56,751 bases of DNA from JBGSUZ01 sp963677505 (GCA_963677505.2 CAXXWB010000005.1:1-56751), one strand, 5' to 3'. Positions 17,731 through 26,948 are shown, counted from the first letter of the stretch. The notes: a model not told the origin generated them from the letters alone. Numbers and translations are program-made.

Positions 17731-19449
17731 TTACATTTTAAATTTTGAAACCAAGTGATGAAGTTCTTGCGCAAGTTCAGACAAACTTTCGCTGGAGTTA
17801 GCAATTTCATCCATCGAACTTGTCTGTTCCTCAATGGAAGCCGATGCTTCCTGAGAACCGGCTGCATTCTCTTGTGCCACTGCCGATAGACTTTGAACCG
17901 TATCTAACACTTCATTTTTTTTGCTTTCCATTACGTGAGCCGTTTGATTAATCACACTAGCAGCTTCTGTGGAAGCCCCAATTGCTTCTGCGATTTCTTT
18001 ATACTTATCTTCAGTGTGCAGTACATGGGCATTTTGTTCTTCAAGGGTCTTTCTCACTTGTTTCATAGCCTCAACCGCATCACTAGAGTCATTTAGAAGG
18101 TTACGTACCATGTCATCTATGATTCTAATAGACTCTGCCGATTGCTCTGCTAGCTTTCTGATTTCATCTGCTACAACAGAAAATCCTCTTCCATTTTCCC
18201 CTGCTCTTGCAGCTTCTATCGAGGCATTAAGGGCTAATAAATTTGTTTGCTGAGCAATTGAACTTATTAATGCACTTGCCTCACTAATTCTATTTGAGCT
18301 TTCATCGGTTTTCATAATACTTTCATGAATGCTTTTAGTCGCTTCACCGCTTTCGGTGGTTTTCTTAGCTAAAAGTTCTATCACTTGAAGACCTTCTCTT
18401 ACAAGGTGATCTACTTTGCTGGTCGATTGTGTTAAGACATTAATATTATTTTTATCATCTTCAATTAATTGCCCTAACTCCATTAACTTATTTGAGCCTT
18501 CAGTGGTACTAATGGCTTGTTCCGTTGCACCTTTTGCAATTTCATCTATTGCTTTTGAAACTTCATTTGCCGCTGAGGCAGCTTGTTGAGAAGTTGCCGT
18601 TAACTCTTCAGAAGACGCCGCTACTTGTTCAGAAGTATCGCCAATGGATTGAATAAGACTTCGTAAATTCTCTTCAATCTTTTGTACCATTCTAGATAAG
18701 TCACCCACTTCATCCTTACGTGTTAAATAAACTTCAGGCATATCATTTTTGATGTTGTATTCAGCCACTTCTTCAATATGTTTTATGGCAACACTTATAG
18801 GTTTTGTAATGGCTCTAGCTATAAATCCAGTCACAACTAAACCAAAAATTAGGGCACCTATCATAAATCCTACAAAGAGTGTTATTGTATTTTTATATTG
18901 AGAGGCATTGTCGTTCTTTAATGTCTCTGCTTTTTTTATATTGTAGTCAGATAATTCTACTAAGCCTTTAAGAAAAGCTTCCGCAGAAGTATTTACAGAA
19001 GCAAAGGCTTTGAAAGCTTCTTCACGTTTACCCTGCATCGCTAAGTCGATAACGACTTTTCGGCCATCACGATAGCTTGCTAAATTTTTGTCGATTTCAG
19101 CCATTATCTTTAATTCATTAGCATCTTGATTGCCTAAGGCTTTAAATTTCTCGTAGTTATCGTTAAAATTTTGGGCTCTCTCAGCAATTTTATCGTTGGC
19201 TACTTTTTGGCCCGCACCATCACCTGTTAACAAAATCATTCTAAAAATTTCACTTAGAACCGCTCTGGCATGAGCTCTATTTTCTTCAAGGTATTTTACG
19301 GACATGAGTTGATTGCTGTACATAGATTCTAGCTTCTCGTTTGACTTGGACAAATTGTAAATACCAAGTCCTCCTATGGTAACAATTAAAAGTATCATTG
19401 CCATCGCCATTATTTCAATTTTTCTTCGGATCTTTAAGTTGTTAAACAT
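17731..19449 (-). CDS. methyl-accepting chemotaxis protein
   Basis: A 572-residue membrane chemoreceptor. Helix 1 spans about residues 12-32, followed by a 4-helix-bundle sensor domain (about 35-185) rich in charged residues. Helix 2 lies at about 190-210, then a HAMP domain and a long signalling coiled coil. The hairpin tip reads QQTNLLALNASIEAARAGE. The protein ends in VSKFKM, as does the end of the receptor at 4463-6169 (VSKFKV). AAGGAG lies before the ATG. It shows no close sequence kinship to the first receptor in the sensor region, so the two likely see different signals. The orphan response regulator gene lies 133 bp downstream on the same strand, that is, at lower coordinates relative to transcription it is upstream. 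Confidence 0.95.
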   Translation of the reverse strand: MFNNLKIRRKIEIMAMAMILLIVTIGGLGIYNLSKSNEKLESMYSNQLMSVKYLEENRAHARAVLSEIFRMILLTGDGAGQKVANDKIAERAQNFNDNYEKFKALGNQDANELKIMAEIDKNLASYRDGRKVVIDLAMQGKREEAFKAFASVNTSAEAFLKGLVELSDYNIKKAETLKNDNASQYKNTITLFVGFMIGALIFGLVVTGFIARAITKPISVAIKHIEEVAEYNIKNDMPEVYLTRKDEVGDLSRMVQKIEENLRSLIQSIGDTSEQVAASSEELTATSQQAASAANEVSKAIDEIAKGATEQAISTTEGSNKLMELGQLIEDDKNNINVLTQSTSKVDHLVREGLQVIELLAKKTTESGEATKSIHESIMKTDESSNRISEASALISSIAQQTNLLALNASIEAARAGENGRGFSVVADEIRKLAEQSAESIRIIDDMVRNLLNDSSDAVEAMKQVRKTLEEQNAHVLHTEDKYKEIAEAIGASTEAASVINQTAHVMESKKNEVLDTVQSLSAVAQENAAGSQEASASIEEQTSSMDEIANSSESLSELAQELHHLVSKFKM

Positions 19450-19582
19450 TTCGTTACAGCTCCTTATTGTCTTCTAAAGGGCTCTCGAAATCTAGTTCAT
19501 TCCGTTTTCGACACACCTTTGATTGTACTTAGGCTATCACGAAACAACCCTGAGCCACTAGTGTCATCTGTCACATCGCTCT

Positions 19583-20242
19583 TCACTTTTTAAGATTTTT
19601 TTGAATTTGCAATTTTATTGCGGCGACTGCCAGTTGTGTTCTATTTTTAACGCTATATTTTGAAATCAAATCGGTGACAATATTTCTAGACCTTCCTACC
19701 GATATCCCTAAACACTCTGCAATTTCATCATTGGTATGCCCCTGTATGACTAAAGAAAGAACGTCATTTTCACGTTTTGTCAGTTCTAGAACAACAACAT
19801 CACCCTCACTCTGAATATTTTTCTCTTTTTGAGGGCTGACTTCATTCATATGAAAAGCATGATCGGCTATATATTTTTCATTTTTATAAGCCTTCTTAAT
19901 GGCATTTGCAAGTTCTTCAACGTTTATATCTTTCAAAACATATCCATCAGCTCCATTAATAAAAGCCTTTGTAATATATTCTTCACTCTCTTCCACGGTT
20001 AAAACTAAAATCTTAATTTGCTCATTGTGTCTTTTTATTTCAAGAATTGCCTCGTATCCAGAATACACTGGCATGTTTAAATCCATGAGTACCACCATCG
20101 GTTGTAATTCCTTCGTTAACTGAATTGCTTCTCTCCCGTTTGCAGCACAACCGACCACATTAATGCCTTCCATCCGATTAATAACCAATTTAAGACTTTC
20201 ACGCAATATTTTCATATCATCAACAATAAGTACATCTATCAT
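19583..20242 (-). CDS. orphan NarL-type response regulator
   Basis: A 219-residue regulator; the ATG at 20242 follows GGAGGGAG. The receiver domain has the acidic pair in LIVDDMK, the phospho-acceptor Asp in MVVLMDLNMPVYSG and the Lys in YVLKDIN. The C-terminal GerE-type domain starts ELTKRENDVLSLVIQGHTN. Its recognition helix reads VGRSRNIVTDLISKY, whereas most NarL relatives have VKTHVSNIL-like sequence there, so its DNA target may differ. No histidine kinase gene adjoins it. The gene is followed, 133 bp later, by the chemoreceptor gene in the same orientation, so the two might share a transcript. Confidence 0.9.
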   Translation of the reverse strand: MIDVLIVDDMKILRESLKLVINRMEGINVVGCAANGREAIQLTKELQPMVVLMDLNMPVYSGYEAILEIKRHNEQIKILVLTVEESEEYITKAFINGADGYVLKDINVEELANAIKKAYKNEKYIADHAFHMNEVSPQKEKNIQSEGDVVVLELTKRENDVLSLVIQGHTNDEIAECLGISVGRSRNIVTDLISKYSVKNRTQLAVAAIKLQIQKNLKK

Positions 20243-20437
20243 TACTAAGGCTCCCTCCTGTTCATTAATACATCTTAATGTATAAATCATAGTCCGTGCG
20301 GCTTTATGCAATTTAAATGCTTTAAAAATATAAACCCATATAAATTAAGCGCTATTACTGTATCGGATAGTGTTATTGCCTATCTTAATAATTAATTACT
20401 ATTGATTCCTAAAATCATGCTTTTTAGGGCACAAAAA

Positions 20438-20490
20438 AACCAGCCTGTCGATAGGGTGAGGAGCAGGGTAGCTCCAACGACAGGCTGGTT
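20438..20490 (-). terminator. terminator of the citrate/oxaloacetate decarboxylase operon
   Basis: The perfect 13-bp arms AACCAGCCTGTCG and CGACAGGCTGGTT are followed on the minus strand by a run of seven T. It lies 20 bp after the last small gene of the operon. Confidence 0.88.
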
Positions 20491-20510
20491 CTATAGGGAA
20501 TTAAGGGTAT

Positions 20511-20669
20511 TTATTCTACTGCTTTAGCAGGGAATAACTTGATAAGCACTTTTACGGTCACAAAGAGCAGACCTAAAACTAAGAAAATACCTGCCATACC
20601 AAAAGCCATAATGCCCATAGCTTCATAGAAACCCGGTAGGTTTTGGCTAAATTGATTAAAAAAATTCAT
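20511..20669 (-). CDS. 52-residue membrane subunit, OadG-like N-terminal part
   Basis: A small ORF at the 3' end of the operon, with GAAAGGATG before its ATG. The protein has a short N-terminal segment (MNFFNQFSQNLPGFYEAMG), then one membrane helix (about residues 20-45) ending VKVLIKLFPAK. This is how the gamma subunit of sodium-pump decarboxylases begins: one helix that anchors the soluble subunits to OadB. The family's usual soluble tail is missing. A separate 70-residue gene earlier in the operon looks like that tail. I infer that the gamma function is split between two genes. The alternative is an extra small subunit like those of methylmalonyl-CoA decarboxylase complexes. Confidence 0.75.
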   Translation of the reverse strand: MNFFNQFSQNLPGFYEAMGIMAFGMAGIFLVLGLLFVTVKVLIKLFPAKAVE

Positions 20670-20725
20670 TATCGTACATCCTTTCTCATTTCCATTAACA
20701 GACCTTTGTCATCCATCTCCTTGCC

Positions 20726-21850
20726 CTATGCAAAGTAAGCTAAAATCAAGCCACCTGCAATAACAGAAGCAATTTGTCCTGCTACGTTAGCGCCAACGGC
20801 ATACATGAGTACAAAGTTTTGTGGGTCCTCTTTTTGAGCCATTTTTTGAATGACACGAGCCGACATAGGGAAGGCAGAAATACCTGCAGCACCAATCATC
20901 GGATTGACTTTGTTTTTTCTGAAAAGGTTAATGAATTTAGCAAACAATACACCACCGATGGTATCGAAAATAAAGGCGACAAGACCGAAGGCGATGATTA
21001 ACAAAGTATCCATCTGAAGGAACTCCGCCGCTGTCATTTTGGTAGCAATAGTAATTCCGAGAAGGATGGTAACGATGTTGACCAACTCGTTTTGTGCCGC
21101 ATTAGAAAGTCTGTCTAGAACGCCACATTCTCTAAGAAGATTACCGAACATTAAGAAGCCAATCAGGGGCAATGAAACTGGGGCAATTAAGCCACCAATA
21201 ACTGTAATCACAATTGGGAAAAGAATTTTAGTGGTTTTAGAAATGCTTTCCGCTTTGTAAGTCATGCGGATTTGACGCTCTTTTTTAGTGGTAACGGCTT
21301 TAATAGCAAGGGGTTGAATAATTGGAACAAGTGCCATATAGGAATAAGCCGCAATGGTGACAGGCCCTAGCAAATGGTAAGCCAACTGGCTGGTTACGAA
21401 GATCGAGGTTGGACCATCTGCCGCGCCGATGATACCGATAGATGCCGCTTCACGAATGTCGAAACCGCCAATTAAAGTAGCAATAGCGATTGTGAAGAAA
21501 ATACCAAACTGAGCCGCCGCACCAAACAATAGCATGAATGGATTTTGAAGGAGTGGCCCAAAGTCAATCATAGCGCCGATGCCGATAAAGATCAGCAGTG
21601 GGAATAGTTCTGTGGCAATACCGCCATTAAAGAGGAAGTCTAAAATCCCTTCCACTTCTGCGCCGCCAATGTGCTGAGTGAGAACCCCTGTCATAGGGAA
21701 GTTAACTAAAATGGCGCCGAAGCCCATGGGTAAAAGCAAAGCGGGTTCATATTCTTTTTTAATTGCCAAGTAGATGAGCAGTCCCCCCACACCCCACATG
21801 ATGAGTTGTTTAAAGGTGACGGACAGTATGCCGCTGATTAAGATTTCCAT
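20726..21850 (-). CDS. oadB: sodium-pumping decarboxylase beta subunit
   Basis: The Na+-translocating membrane subunit, 374 residues with about nine to eleven helices. The conserved IIGAADGPTSIFVTSQLA carries the Asp that in characterised OadB proteins is essential for Na+ transport and decarboxylation of carboxybiotin. The later GAAGISAFPMSARV segment is also a family hallmark. It couples release of CO2 from carboxybiotin to Na+ export. It lies 24 bp after the biotin carrier gene. Homologues serve methylmalonyl-CoA, malonate and glutaconyl-CoA decarboxylases as well; the neighbouring carboxyltransferase and the citrate genes point to oxaloacetate here. Confidence 0.95.
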   Translation of the reverse strand: MEILISGILSVTFKQLIMWGVGGLLIYLAIKKEYEPALLLPMGFGAILVNFPMTGVLTQHIGGAEVEGILDFLFNGGIATELFPLLIFIGIGAMIDFGPLLQNPFMLLFGAAAQFGIFFTIAIATLIGGFDIREAASIGIIGAADGPTSIFVTSQLAYHLLGPVTIAAYSYMALVPIIQPLAIKAVTTKKERQIRMTYKAESISKTTKILFPIVITVIGGLIAPVSLPLIGFLMFGNLLRECGVLDRLSNAAQNELVNIVTILLGITIATKMTAAEFLQMDTLLIIAFGLVAFIFDTIGGVLFAKFINLFRKNKVNPMIGAAGISAFPMSARVIQKMAQKEDPQNFVLMYAVGANVAGQIASVIAGGLILAYFA

Positions 21851-21874
21851 AAATTTACCTCCTGTAGATGTGTA

Positions 21875-22264
21875 TTAGCCAATTCTTACGAGTTCTTCGT
21901 TTGCGTTAACCATAGCGCCCTTAGAAGTCGCAATTGAAAGCACCGTACCATCTGCAGGTGCAACGATTTCGTTTTCCATTTTCATAGCTTCTAAGACTAA
22001 AACAACTTGGTTCTTCTTAACCAAATCGCCAGCTTTGACTCTAATGTCTATAACATTTCCAGGCATTGGCGCAGCAATAACTTCTCCGCCAGTTGCTGCC
22101 GCTGGGGCAGACCCTTGAGTGGCTGCAGATGCAGGGGCTGATGTTGATGGTCCTTGTCCACCGTTTGATGCAGGTGCTACGTATACAGATGAGCCTGACA
22201 CTTCGCCCATTTCTACTTCATAAGTTTTACCGTTTAATTTAATGATGTACTTTTTCATTTCCAT
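21875..22264 (-). CDS. biotin carboxyl carrier subunit of oxaloacetate decarboxylase
   Basis: A 129-residue soluble carrier; the ATG at 22264 follows GAAGGGAG. The N-terminal part (YIIKLNGKTYEVEMG) is the usual beta strand segment. An Ala/Pro/Gly-rich linker of about 35 residues follows (about 30-65). The biotinyl domain has the biotin Lys in EAMKMEN. It moves the carboxyl group from the alpha subunit to OadB. In the best known OadA proteins this domain is fused to the alpha subunit; here it is a separate gene, as in several clostridial and methylmalonyl-CoA decarboxylase systems. Confidence 0.94.
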   Translation of the reverse strand: MEMKKYIIKLNGKTYEVEMGEVSGSSVYVAPASNGGQGPSTSAPASAATQGSAPAAATGGEVIAAPMPGNVIDIRVKAGDLVKKNQVVLVLEAMKMENEIVAPADGTVLSIATSKGAMVNANEELVRIG

Positions 22265-22284
22265 TTTTATAATTGCTCCCTTCT

Positions 22285-22497
22285 CTAATCGATTCTTGTG
22301 ATTCGCGATATATGAAGATTTGCGTCTGGCTTTTCCCTTCCTGCAATGCAAGAAGCCAAAACTGCAACCAATTCTTTTTCTTCATTTGTCATTGGCAGTG
22401 AAACCTTTTGAATAGGCTGTACTATCTCCGACTTAACTTGTGACACCTCAGCCTCTTCTCTTCCAAACAGGCGATTGATCCATGTTGATAATCCCAT
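22285..22497 (-). CDS. 70-residue OadG-like soluble tail protein
   Basis: A small protein encoded between oadA and the biotin carrier gene. The ATG at 22497 has AGGTGG seven bases upstream; a GTG two codons earlier is possible. A short amphipathic N-terminus (GLSTWINRLFGREE) leads to a segment reading NEEKELVAVLASCIAGREK followed by LHISRITRI. That is the pattern at the C-terminal end of sodium-pump decarboxylase gamma/delta subunits (ELVAVIAAAIA and a final RSIRR-type strand). There is no membrane helix. It may complement the 52-residue membrane protein at the operon end. It resembles the small accessory subunits of methylmalonyl-CoA decarboxylase in size. Confidence 0.65.
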   Translation of the reverse strand: MGLSTWINRLFGREEAEVSQVKSEIVQPIQKVSLPMTNEEKELVAVLASCIAGREKPDANLHISRITRID

Positions 22498-22510
22498 TTT
22501 CACACCACCT

Positions 22511-23929
22511 TTACGCCATGGTCACGTTGATGACGTGTACCGCTGTTGAGTTAGCCTCATTTCTAGATTCTTGAGTCCCGTCAGTGACACCATTTGCACG
22601 GTCTTCGAAGAATTTTCTTGCAACTGCTGGGAAGAGGCAATAAGAAAGTACATCTTCCATAGAGAGTGCTAAATCACCAATCTCTGTTTTATATTTGTCT
22701 AATTCAGGGGAAATTAAGTCTGCTGGTCTGACGGTAATGACTGCGTCATCTCCAATAATTTTTGTCTTAACTGCTTCATCTAGAGGAGCAGGGGCTGCAC
22801 CATAAAGACCTTTCACGTACTCTTTAATTTCTTTCGGAACCATTTTGTAACGTTCACCACTTAAAATATTGAAGACCGCTTGAGTCCCAACCATTTGACT
22901 CAAGGGGGTCACCAGTGGCGGATAGCCAAGGTCTGCTCTTACCTTTGGAATTTCTTTAAGAACCGCCTCGTAGTGTTGGCTTGCCCCTTGGGATTCCAAT
23001 TGAGAAAGAAGATTGGAAAGCATGCCCCCAGGCACTTGGTAAGTGAGGGTGTTCGGTTCCACATCCATGACCTTGGGGTTTAAAATCCCTTCTTTTCTGT
23101 ATTTCTCTTTAATTGGCTTAAAGTAGTCTGCCACTTCGCTGAGAAGTTTAGCATTGAGCTTAGGGCCACGGTTTCCTTCGTCTAAAATAAGGGCCATTGA
23201 CTCTGTTGAAGGTTGCGATGTCCCCTCTGCAAAAGGTGAAATTGCTGTGTCAATAATGTCTACCCCTGCCTCTACCGCTTTTAGGTAAGTCATTGAAGCA
23301 ATACCGCTGGTACAGTGGGTATGAATTTCGATGGGGATTTGTACGGCATCTTTGAGCCCTTTGACCAGCTCATAAGCCCCATTTGGTGTGAGTATGCCCG
23401 CCATATCCTTAATACAAATAGAGTCCGCACCCATTTTTTCCATTTCTTTCGAAAGGTTGATGTAATAGTCTTTGGTATGGACTGGGCTCGTCGTATAACT
23501 GATGGCACATTGGCAATGGGCGCCTGCCTTTTTAATGGCTTTCATGGAGACTTCTAAGTTTCTCAAGTCGTTCAAAGCATCGAATACTCTGATGATGTCT
23601 ATGCCGTTCTCTACTGATTTTTGAATAAACATTTCCACCACGTCGTCTGCGTAGTGTTTGTAGCCCAGTAAGTTCTGTCCTCTGAGAAGCATTTGTAGCT
23701 TAGTATTTTTGACGGATTTTCGAATGGCTCTCAGTCTTTCCCACGGGTCTTCGTTTAAAAACCGAAGGCAGGCATCAAATGTTGCGCCACCCCAGACTTC
23801 CATGGAATAGTATCCGACTTGATCCATTTTTTCCAAAATCGGCAGTATTTCATCGGTTCGCAGCCTAGTGGCAATCAACGATTGATGACCGTCTCTCAGT
23901 GCGGTTTCCGTCACTTTAACTGGTTTCAT
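22511..23929 (-). CDS. oadA: oxaloacetate decarboxylase alpha subunit (carboxyltransferase)
   Basis: A cytosolic subunit of 472 residues that moves the carboxyl group from oxaloacetate to biotin. It starts with the HMGL-like TIM-barrel motif TETALRDGHQSLIATR, which carries the metal-binding Asp. The active-site Lys is in SICIKDMAGIL and the metal-binding His pair in EIHTHCTSG. The conserved carboxylase domain follows (about residues 300-450). It lacks the C-terminal biotin domain of the 590-residue OadA proteins; that function is in the separate carrier gene. It lies 68 bp after citX and is probably in the same transcript. Pyruvate carboxylase 5S subunits are similar, but oadB settles the role. 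Confidence 0.95.
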   Translation of the reverse strand: MKPVKVTETALRDGHQSLIATRLRTDEILPILEKMDQVGYYSMEVWGGATFDACLRFLNEDPWERLRAIRKSVKNTKLQMLLRGQNLLGYKHYADDVVEMFIQKSVENGIDIIRVFDALNDLRNLEVSMKAIKKAGAHCQCAISYTTSPVHTKDYYINLSKEMEKMGADSICIKDMAGILTPNGAYELVKGLKDAVQIPIEIHTHCTSGIASMTYLKAVEAGVDIIDTAISPFAEGTSQPSTESMALILDEGNRGPKLNAKLLSEVADYFKPIKEKYRKEGILNPKVMDVEPNTLTYQVPGGMLSNLLSQLESQGASQHYEAVLKEIPKVRADLGYPPLVTPLSQMVGTQAVFNILSGERYKMVPKEIKEYVKGLYGAAPAPLDEAVKTKIIGDDAVITVRPADLISPELDKYKTEIGDLALSMEDVLSYCLFPAVARKFFEDRANGVTDGTQESRNEANSTAVHVINVTMA

Positions 23930-23997
23930 GTTGTTCCCTCCTTGTTTATTATTCTCTTAACACTTATAACTCAGTGCCATTGATTCTCATAGCGGGC

Positions 23998-24528
23998 TTA
24001 ACCCTTACTAAAGTAAGCCTTGTAAATGGTTTCTATTCTATCTTGCAAAGCTTCTAAACCGTGGGCTCTAGCCCTTCCACAGACAAAAGCCGGCTGGTCG
24101 CAAATCAAACATTTGCGCTCAGCCTGACCAAGGTCTTGTCGGGAAATGGCTTTACCATTTTTGCCAATTGCGTCGAAATCAAAAAGACGTCCTAGGGGGT
24201 GTTCGTTTTCGATTTTTACAGTTAATGCTTTGACGCTTTCAGGGGGATTGGCACAGACGGCAAAGTACTCGGGACCGCTTTTTTCATAAATCATCTTGTC
24301 ATAGGTAATGGCAATGCCCTCATTCATTAAGGCATTTTGAAGGGCCATGACCCCTTCTTGAAACATTTCTACAATGGGTTCAGAAGTCTTAACAGGCCCT
24401 GGAATATTCAACTTAAAAGCCACTACCGGCTGACCAAAAAGCTCCGTGAGCTTTTCTTGAAAGGCCGCTCGCTGTTCTCTCGCTTCTAATATATGGACTA
24501 ATTCCTGCTTAGGGCCTTTCCAAATCAT
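23998..24528 (-). CDS. citX: holo-citrate lyase synthase (CitX)
   Basis: A 176-residue transferase that attaches the 2'-(5''-triphosphoribosyl)-3'-dephospho-CoA prosthetic group to the citrate lyase acyl carrier. The family signature PLGRLFDFDAIG (about residue 110) and a Cys-rich patch (CLICDQPAFVCGRARAH) are both present; the latter is typical of CitX. Its ATG overlaps the citF stop by 4 bp (ATGA), so the two are translationally coupled. It acts after CitG, which makes the precursor and is encoded upstream in the same operon. Confidence 0.95.
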   Translation of the reverse strand: MIWKGPKQELVHILEAREQRAAFQEKLTELFGQPVVAFKLNIPGPVKTSEPIVEMFQEGVMALQNALMNEGIAITYDKMIYEKSGPEYFAVCANPPESVKALTVKIENEHPLGRLFDFDAIGKNGKAISRQDLGQAERKCLICDQPAFVCGRARAHGLEALQDRIETIYKAYFSKG

Positions 24529-26057
24529 TTAATCTTCCTCACCACATCTAAGACGCTACCGTCTCTGTATTCAATCACTGCAATCACTTCTTCTTCATAT
24601 TGAATCTTTTCTGGAATGCCCACAATTTGCTCCGCTTTCGCTTTGAGTTCTTCAATCGTAAACATTGGAATAGAGAGTTTCTTGAAGGCTTCTTGAAGGT
24701 CTTGTCTGCTCGGGTGAACAGCAATCCCTAAGTCCGTTACCACCACATCAATGGTTTCTCCTGGAGTGATGACGGTGTTAACTTCGTCTACCACACATGG
24801 AATACGTCCTCTGACCAGTGGCGTAACAATCATGGTCATTTTGGCACAAGCAGCGGTATCCGAGTGCCCACCAGAAGCCCCTCTAAGCACCCCGTCTGAA
24901 CCGGTAATCACGTTGACGTTAAAGTCTGTATCGATTTCAAGGGCTGAAAGGACTACGATGTCTAAGTCATTGGCGACGCAGCCTTTGTTGTGTGGGTTGG
25001 CGTATTGGCTGGCATCAATTTCATGATGGTTTAAGTTCTTGTCCACTGAACCGACGGCGAAAAGATCGAAACCTTGTACGTCGTAAACGTGTTCAATCAA
25101 ACCTTCTTCAAGCATTTCAACCATTGGCTGAGTAATGCCGCCAAGGGCAAATCGGGCTTTGTAACCGTCTTTAATCATGGCTTCCTTTGCAAATCGGCTG
25201 ACGGCTAGTGAAGAACCTCCCGTCCCTGTTTGGAAAGAAAAACCGTTTCTATAATAAGGCGATGCAAAGATGGCTTTCGCGCAGTAGTCGGCAATGAGAA
25301 GCTCTTTAGGATTCTTCGTATAACGGGTAGCCCCTGAAGCGATGCCCTTAGGGTCCCCGATGGCGTCCACTTTAACCACGTAGTCCACTTGCATTTGTGT
25401 AATGCTGGCAGGAATATTGAGACCTTCTATCAAACAGTCCGTAATGATTACCACTTGGTCTGCATACTGGGCATCTACCTTGGCATAACCCAGTGAACCA
25501 CAGTTTGCTACACCTCTTGAACCGCTGGCATTTCCGAACTTGTCACAAGATGGTGCGCCGAGGAAGGCTACGTCAATTTTAATATCGCCCGCTTCAATGG
25601 CTCTGGCTCTACCGCCATGTGTTCTGACAATTACCGGTTCTTTCAACCCACCACCAGAAATGAACTCTGCAAGTTCGCCTCTTAACCCGCTGGTTGTAAG
25701 ACTTGTGACCACACCATTTTGAATGTGTTCAATCAGTGGGGTATGAACACCGCTGAGTGAACTCGGTGCTAGTTTCAAGTTCTTAATGCCCATTTTAGCA
25801 ATGACTGCCATGACATTGTTGAAGACGAAGTCCCCTTCTCTGAAATGGTGATGGAAGGAAATGGTCATGCCATCTTTTAAGCCTGTTTTTTGAATAGCAT
25901 CTTCAATGCTATCTAACACTTTGCTGTCAGCTGGTCCTACGGCTTTAACCGTTGTCGCTACCTTTGTCACTTTTCCATTTCTGGTAAATGGACCACTGTA
26001 TAAAACGCTGTCTTTTAAAGTTTCAGCGGGAATCTCTCTGCCAATACTATTTTTCAT
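24525..26057 (-). CDS. citF: citrate lyase alpha subunit (citrate CoA-transferase)
   Basis: A 510-residue subunit that swaps acetyl on the carrier for citrate, forming citryl-ACP. It shows family hallmarks throughout: ISFHHHFREGDFVFNNVMAV near residue 65, a SGASGGHSDT-type segment near 390 (RGASGGHSDTAACAKM), and the DLGIAVHPSRQDLQ end region. The length equals that of known CitF proteins. It follows citE by 4 bp and overlaps citX. It is part of the cytosolic CitDEF complex. Confidence 0.97.
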   Translation of the reverse strand: MKNSIGREIPAETLKDSVLYSGPFTRNGKVTKVATTVKAVGPADSKVLDSIEDAIQKTGLKDGMTISFHHHFREGDFVFNNVMAVIAKMGIKNLKLAPSSLSGVHTPLIEHIQNGVVTSLTTSGLRGELAEFISGGGLKEPVIVRTHGGRARAIEAGDIKIDVAFLGAPSCDKFGNASGSRGVANCGSLGYAKVDAQYADQVVIITDCLIEGLNIPASITQMQVDYVVKVDAIGDPKGIASGATRYTKNPKELLIADYCAKAIFASPYYRNGFSFQTGTGGSSLAVSRFAKEAMIKDGYKARFALGGITQPMVEMLEEGLIEHVYDVQGFDLFAVGSVDKNLNHHEIDASQYANPHNKGCVANDLDIVVLSALEIDTDFNVNVITGSDGVLRGASGGHSDTAACAKMTMIVTPLVRGRIPCVVDEVNTVITPGETIDVVVTDLGIAVHPSRQDLQEAFKKLSIPMFTIEELKAKAEQIVGIPEKIQYEEEVIAVIEYRDGSVLDVVRKIK

Positions 26058-26061
26058 CTGC

Positions 26062-26946
26062 TTAGCCCTCCTTGTATAAACCTACGGCCGCAGCCAATTG
26101 AAGCACTCTGTCCGCTCTGTCAACAATGGGCTTATCGATCATTTTACCGCCCAGTGCAATAACCCCAAGGCCTCTTTCTTCTGCTTCCTTAGCCGCATTT
26201 TTAACGGCGATGGCTCTTTCAATTTCTTTTTCAGTCGGTGCGTAAATGTCGTGAACTGGCTTAATTTGTCTTGGGTTAATAACGGATTTGCCGTCAAAGC
26301 CAAGTTGTTTAATGAGAGCTACTTCTCTTGCAAATCCTTCTTCGTTATCTACATCGGAATAAACCGTATCTAGGGCGTAAATCCCTGCGGCTCTGGCAGC
26401 GATGACAATTTGAGTTCTTGCCGCTAATAATTCCATACCATCTGCGTATCTGACGGTTTTAAGGTTGGTTACATAATCTTCTGCGCCAAGGGCAATACCG
26501 ATGAGTCGCTTGCTAGACTTGGCAATATCGTAAGCGTTTATAACGCCAATTGGACTTTCAATAGCAGCCATCATACCCGTGCTGCCCACTTCTCTGCCGC
26601 ATTTCTTCTCTACAGCTTCAATAATGGCTTCTACGTCTAAAATATCTTGAGCGGTTTCGGTTTTAGGAAGTCTAATCACATGTACGCCAGCTCTAACCAT
26701 GGCTTCTATGTCTTCTTTACCGTGGGGTGAGTCTAAGCCATTAATTCTAACCACCAATTCTTTTTTGCCATAGTCAATGGTTTTAAGGGCGTTGTATACA
26801 AGGAATCTTGCCGAGTCCTTTTCATTCTCCGACACCGCATCTTCAAGGTCGAACATAATGGCATCTGCATCATAAATATAAGCGTCTTTGATCATACCTG
26901 GGTTGCTGCCCGGCACGAACATCATGGTTCTTCTAAGTCTCTCCAT
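26062..26946 (-). CDS. citE: citrate lyase beta subunit (citryl-ACP lyase)
   Basis: A 294-residue HpcH/HpaI-family lyase that cleaves citryl-ACP to acetyl-ACP and oxaloacetate. It starts RRTMMFVPGSNPGMIKDAYI. It has the Mg-binding acidic residues in DLEDAVSENEK and AAIESPIGVINA, and a conserved IALGAEDYVTNL. The length is typical. It lies 2 bp after citD and 4 bp before citF. Confidence 0.97.
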   Translation of the reverse strand: MERLRRTMMFVPGSNPGMIKDAYIYDADAIMFDLEDAVSENEKDSARFLVYNALKTIDYGKKELVVRINGLDSPHGKEDIEAMVRAGVHVIRLPKTETAQDILDVEAIIEAVEKKCGREVGSTGMMAAIESPIGVINAYDIAKSSKRLIGIALGAEDYVTNLKTVRYADGMELLAARTQIVIAARAAGIYALDTVYSDVDNEEGFAREVALIKQLGFDGKSVINPRQIKPVHDIYAPTEKEIERAIAVKNAAKEAEERGLGVIALGGKMIDKPIVDRADRVLQLAAAVGLYKEG

Positions 26947-26948
26947 GG

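Noticed and set aside
20511..20669. Non-coding tail of the oad operon
   Set aside because: A ribosome site, a 52-codon frame with one clear membrane helix, and a terminator 20 bp after the stop support a real small gene.
23998..26057. A CitX-CitF fusion or frameshift at the 4-bp overlap
   Set aside because: ATGA overlaps are normal for coupled genes in this operon, and both proteins have standard lengths and ends.
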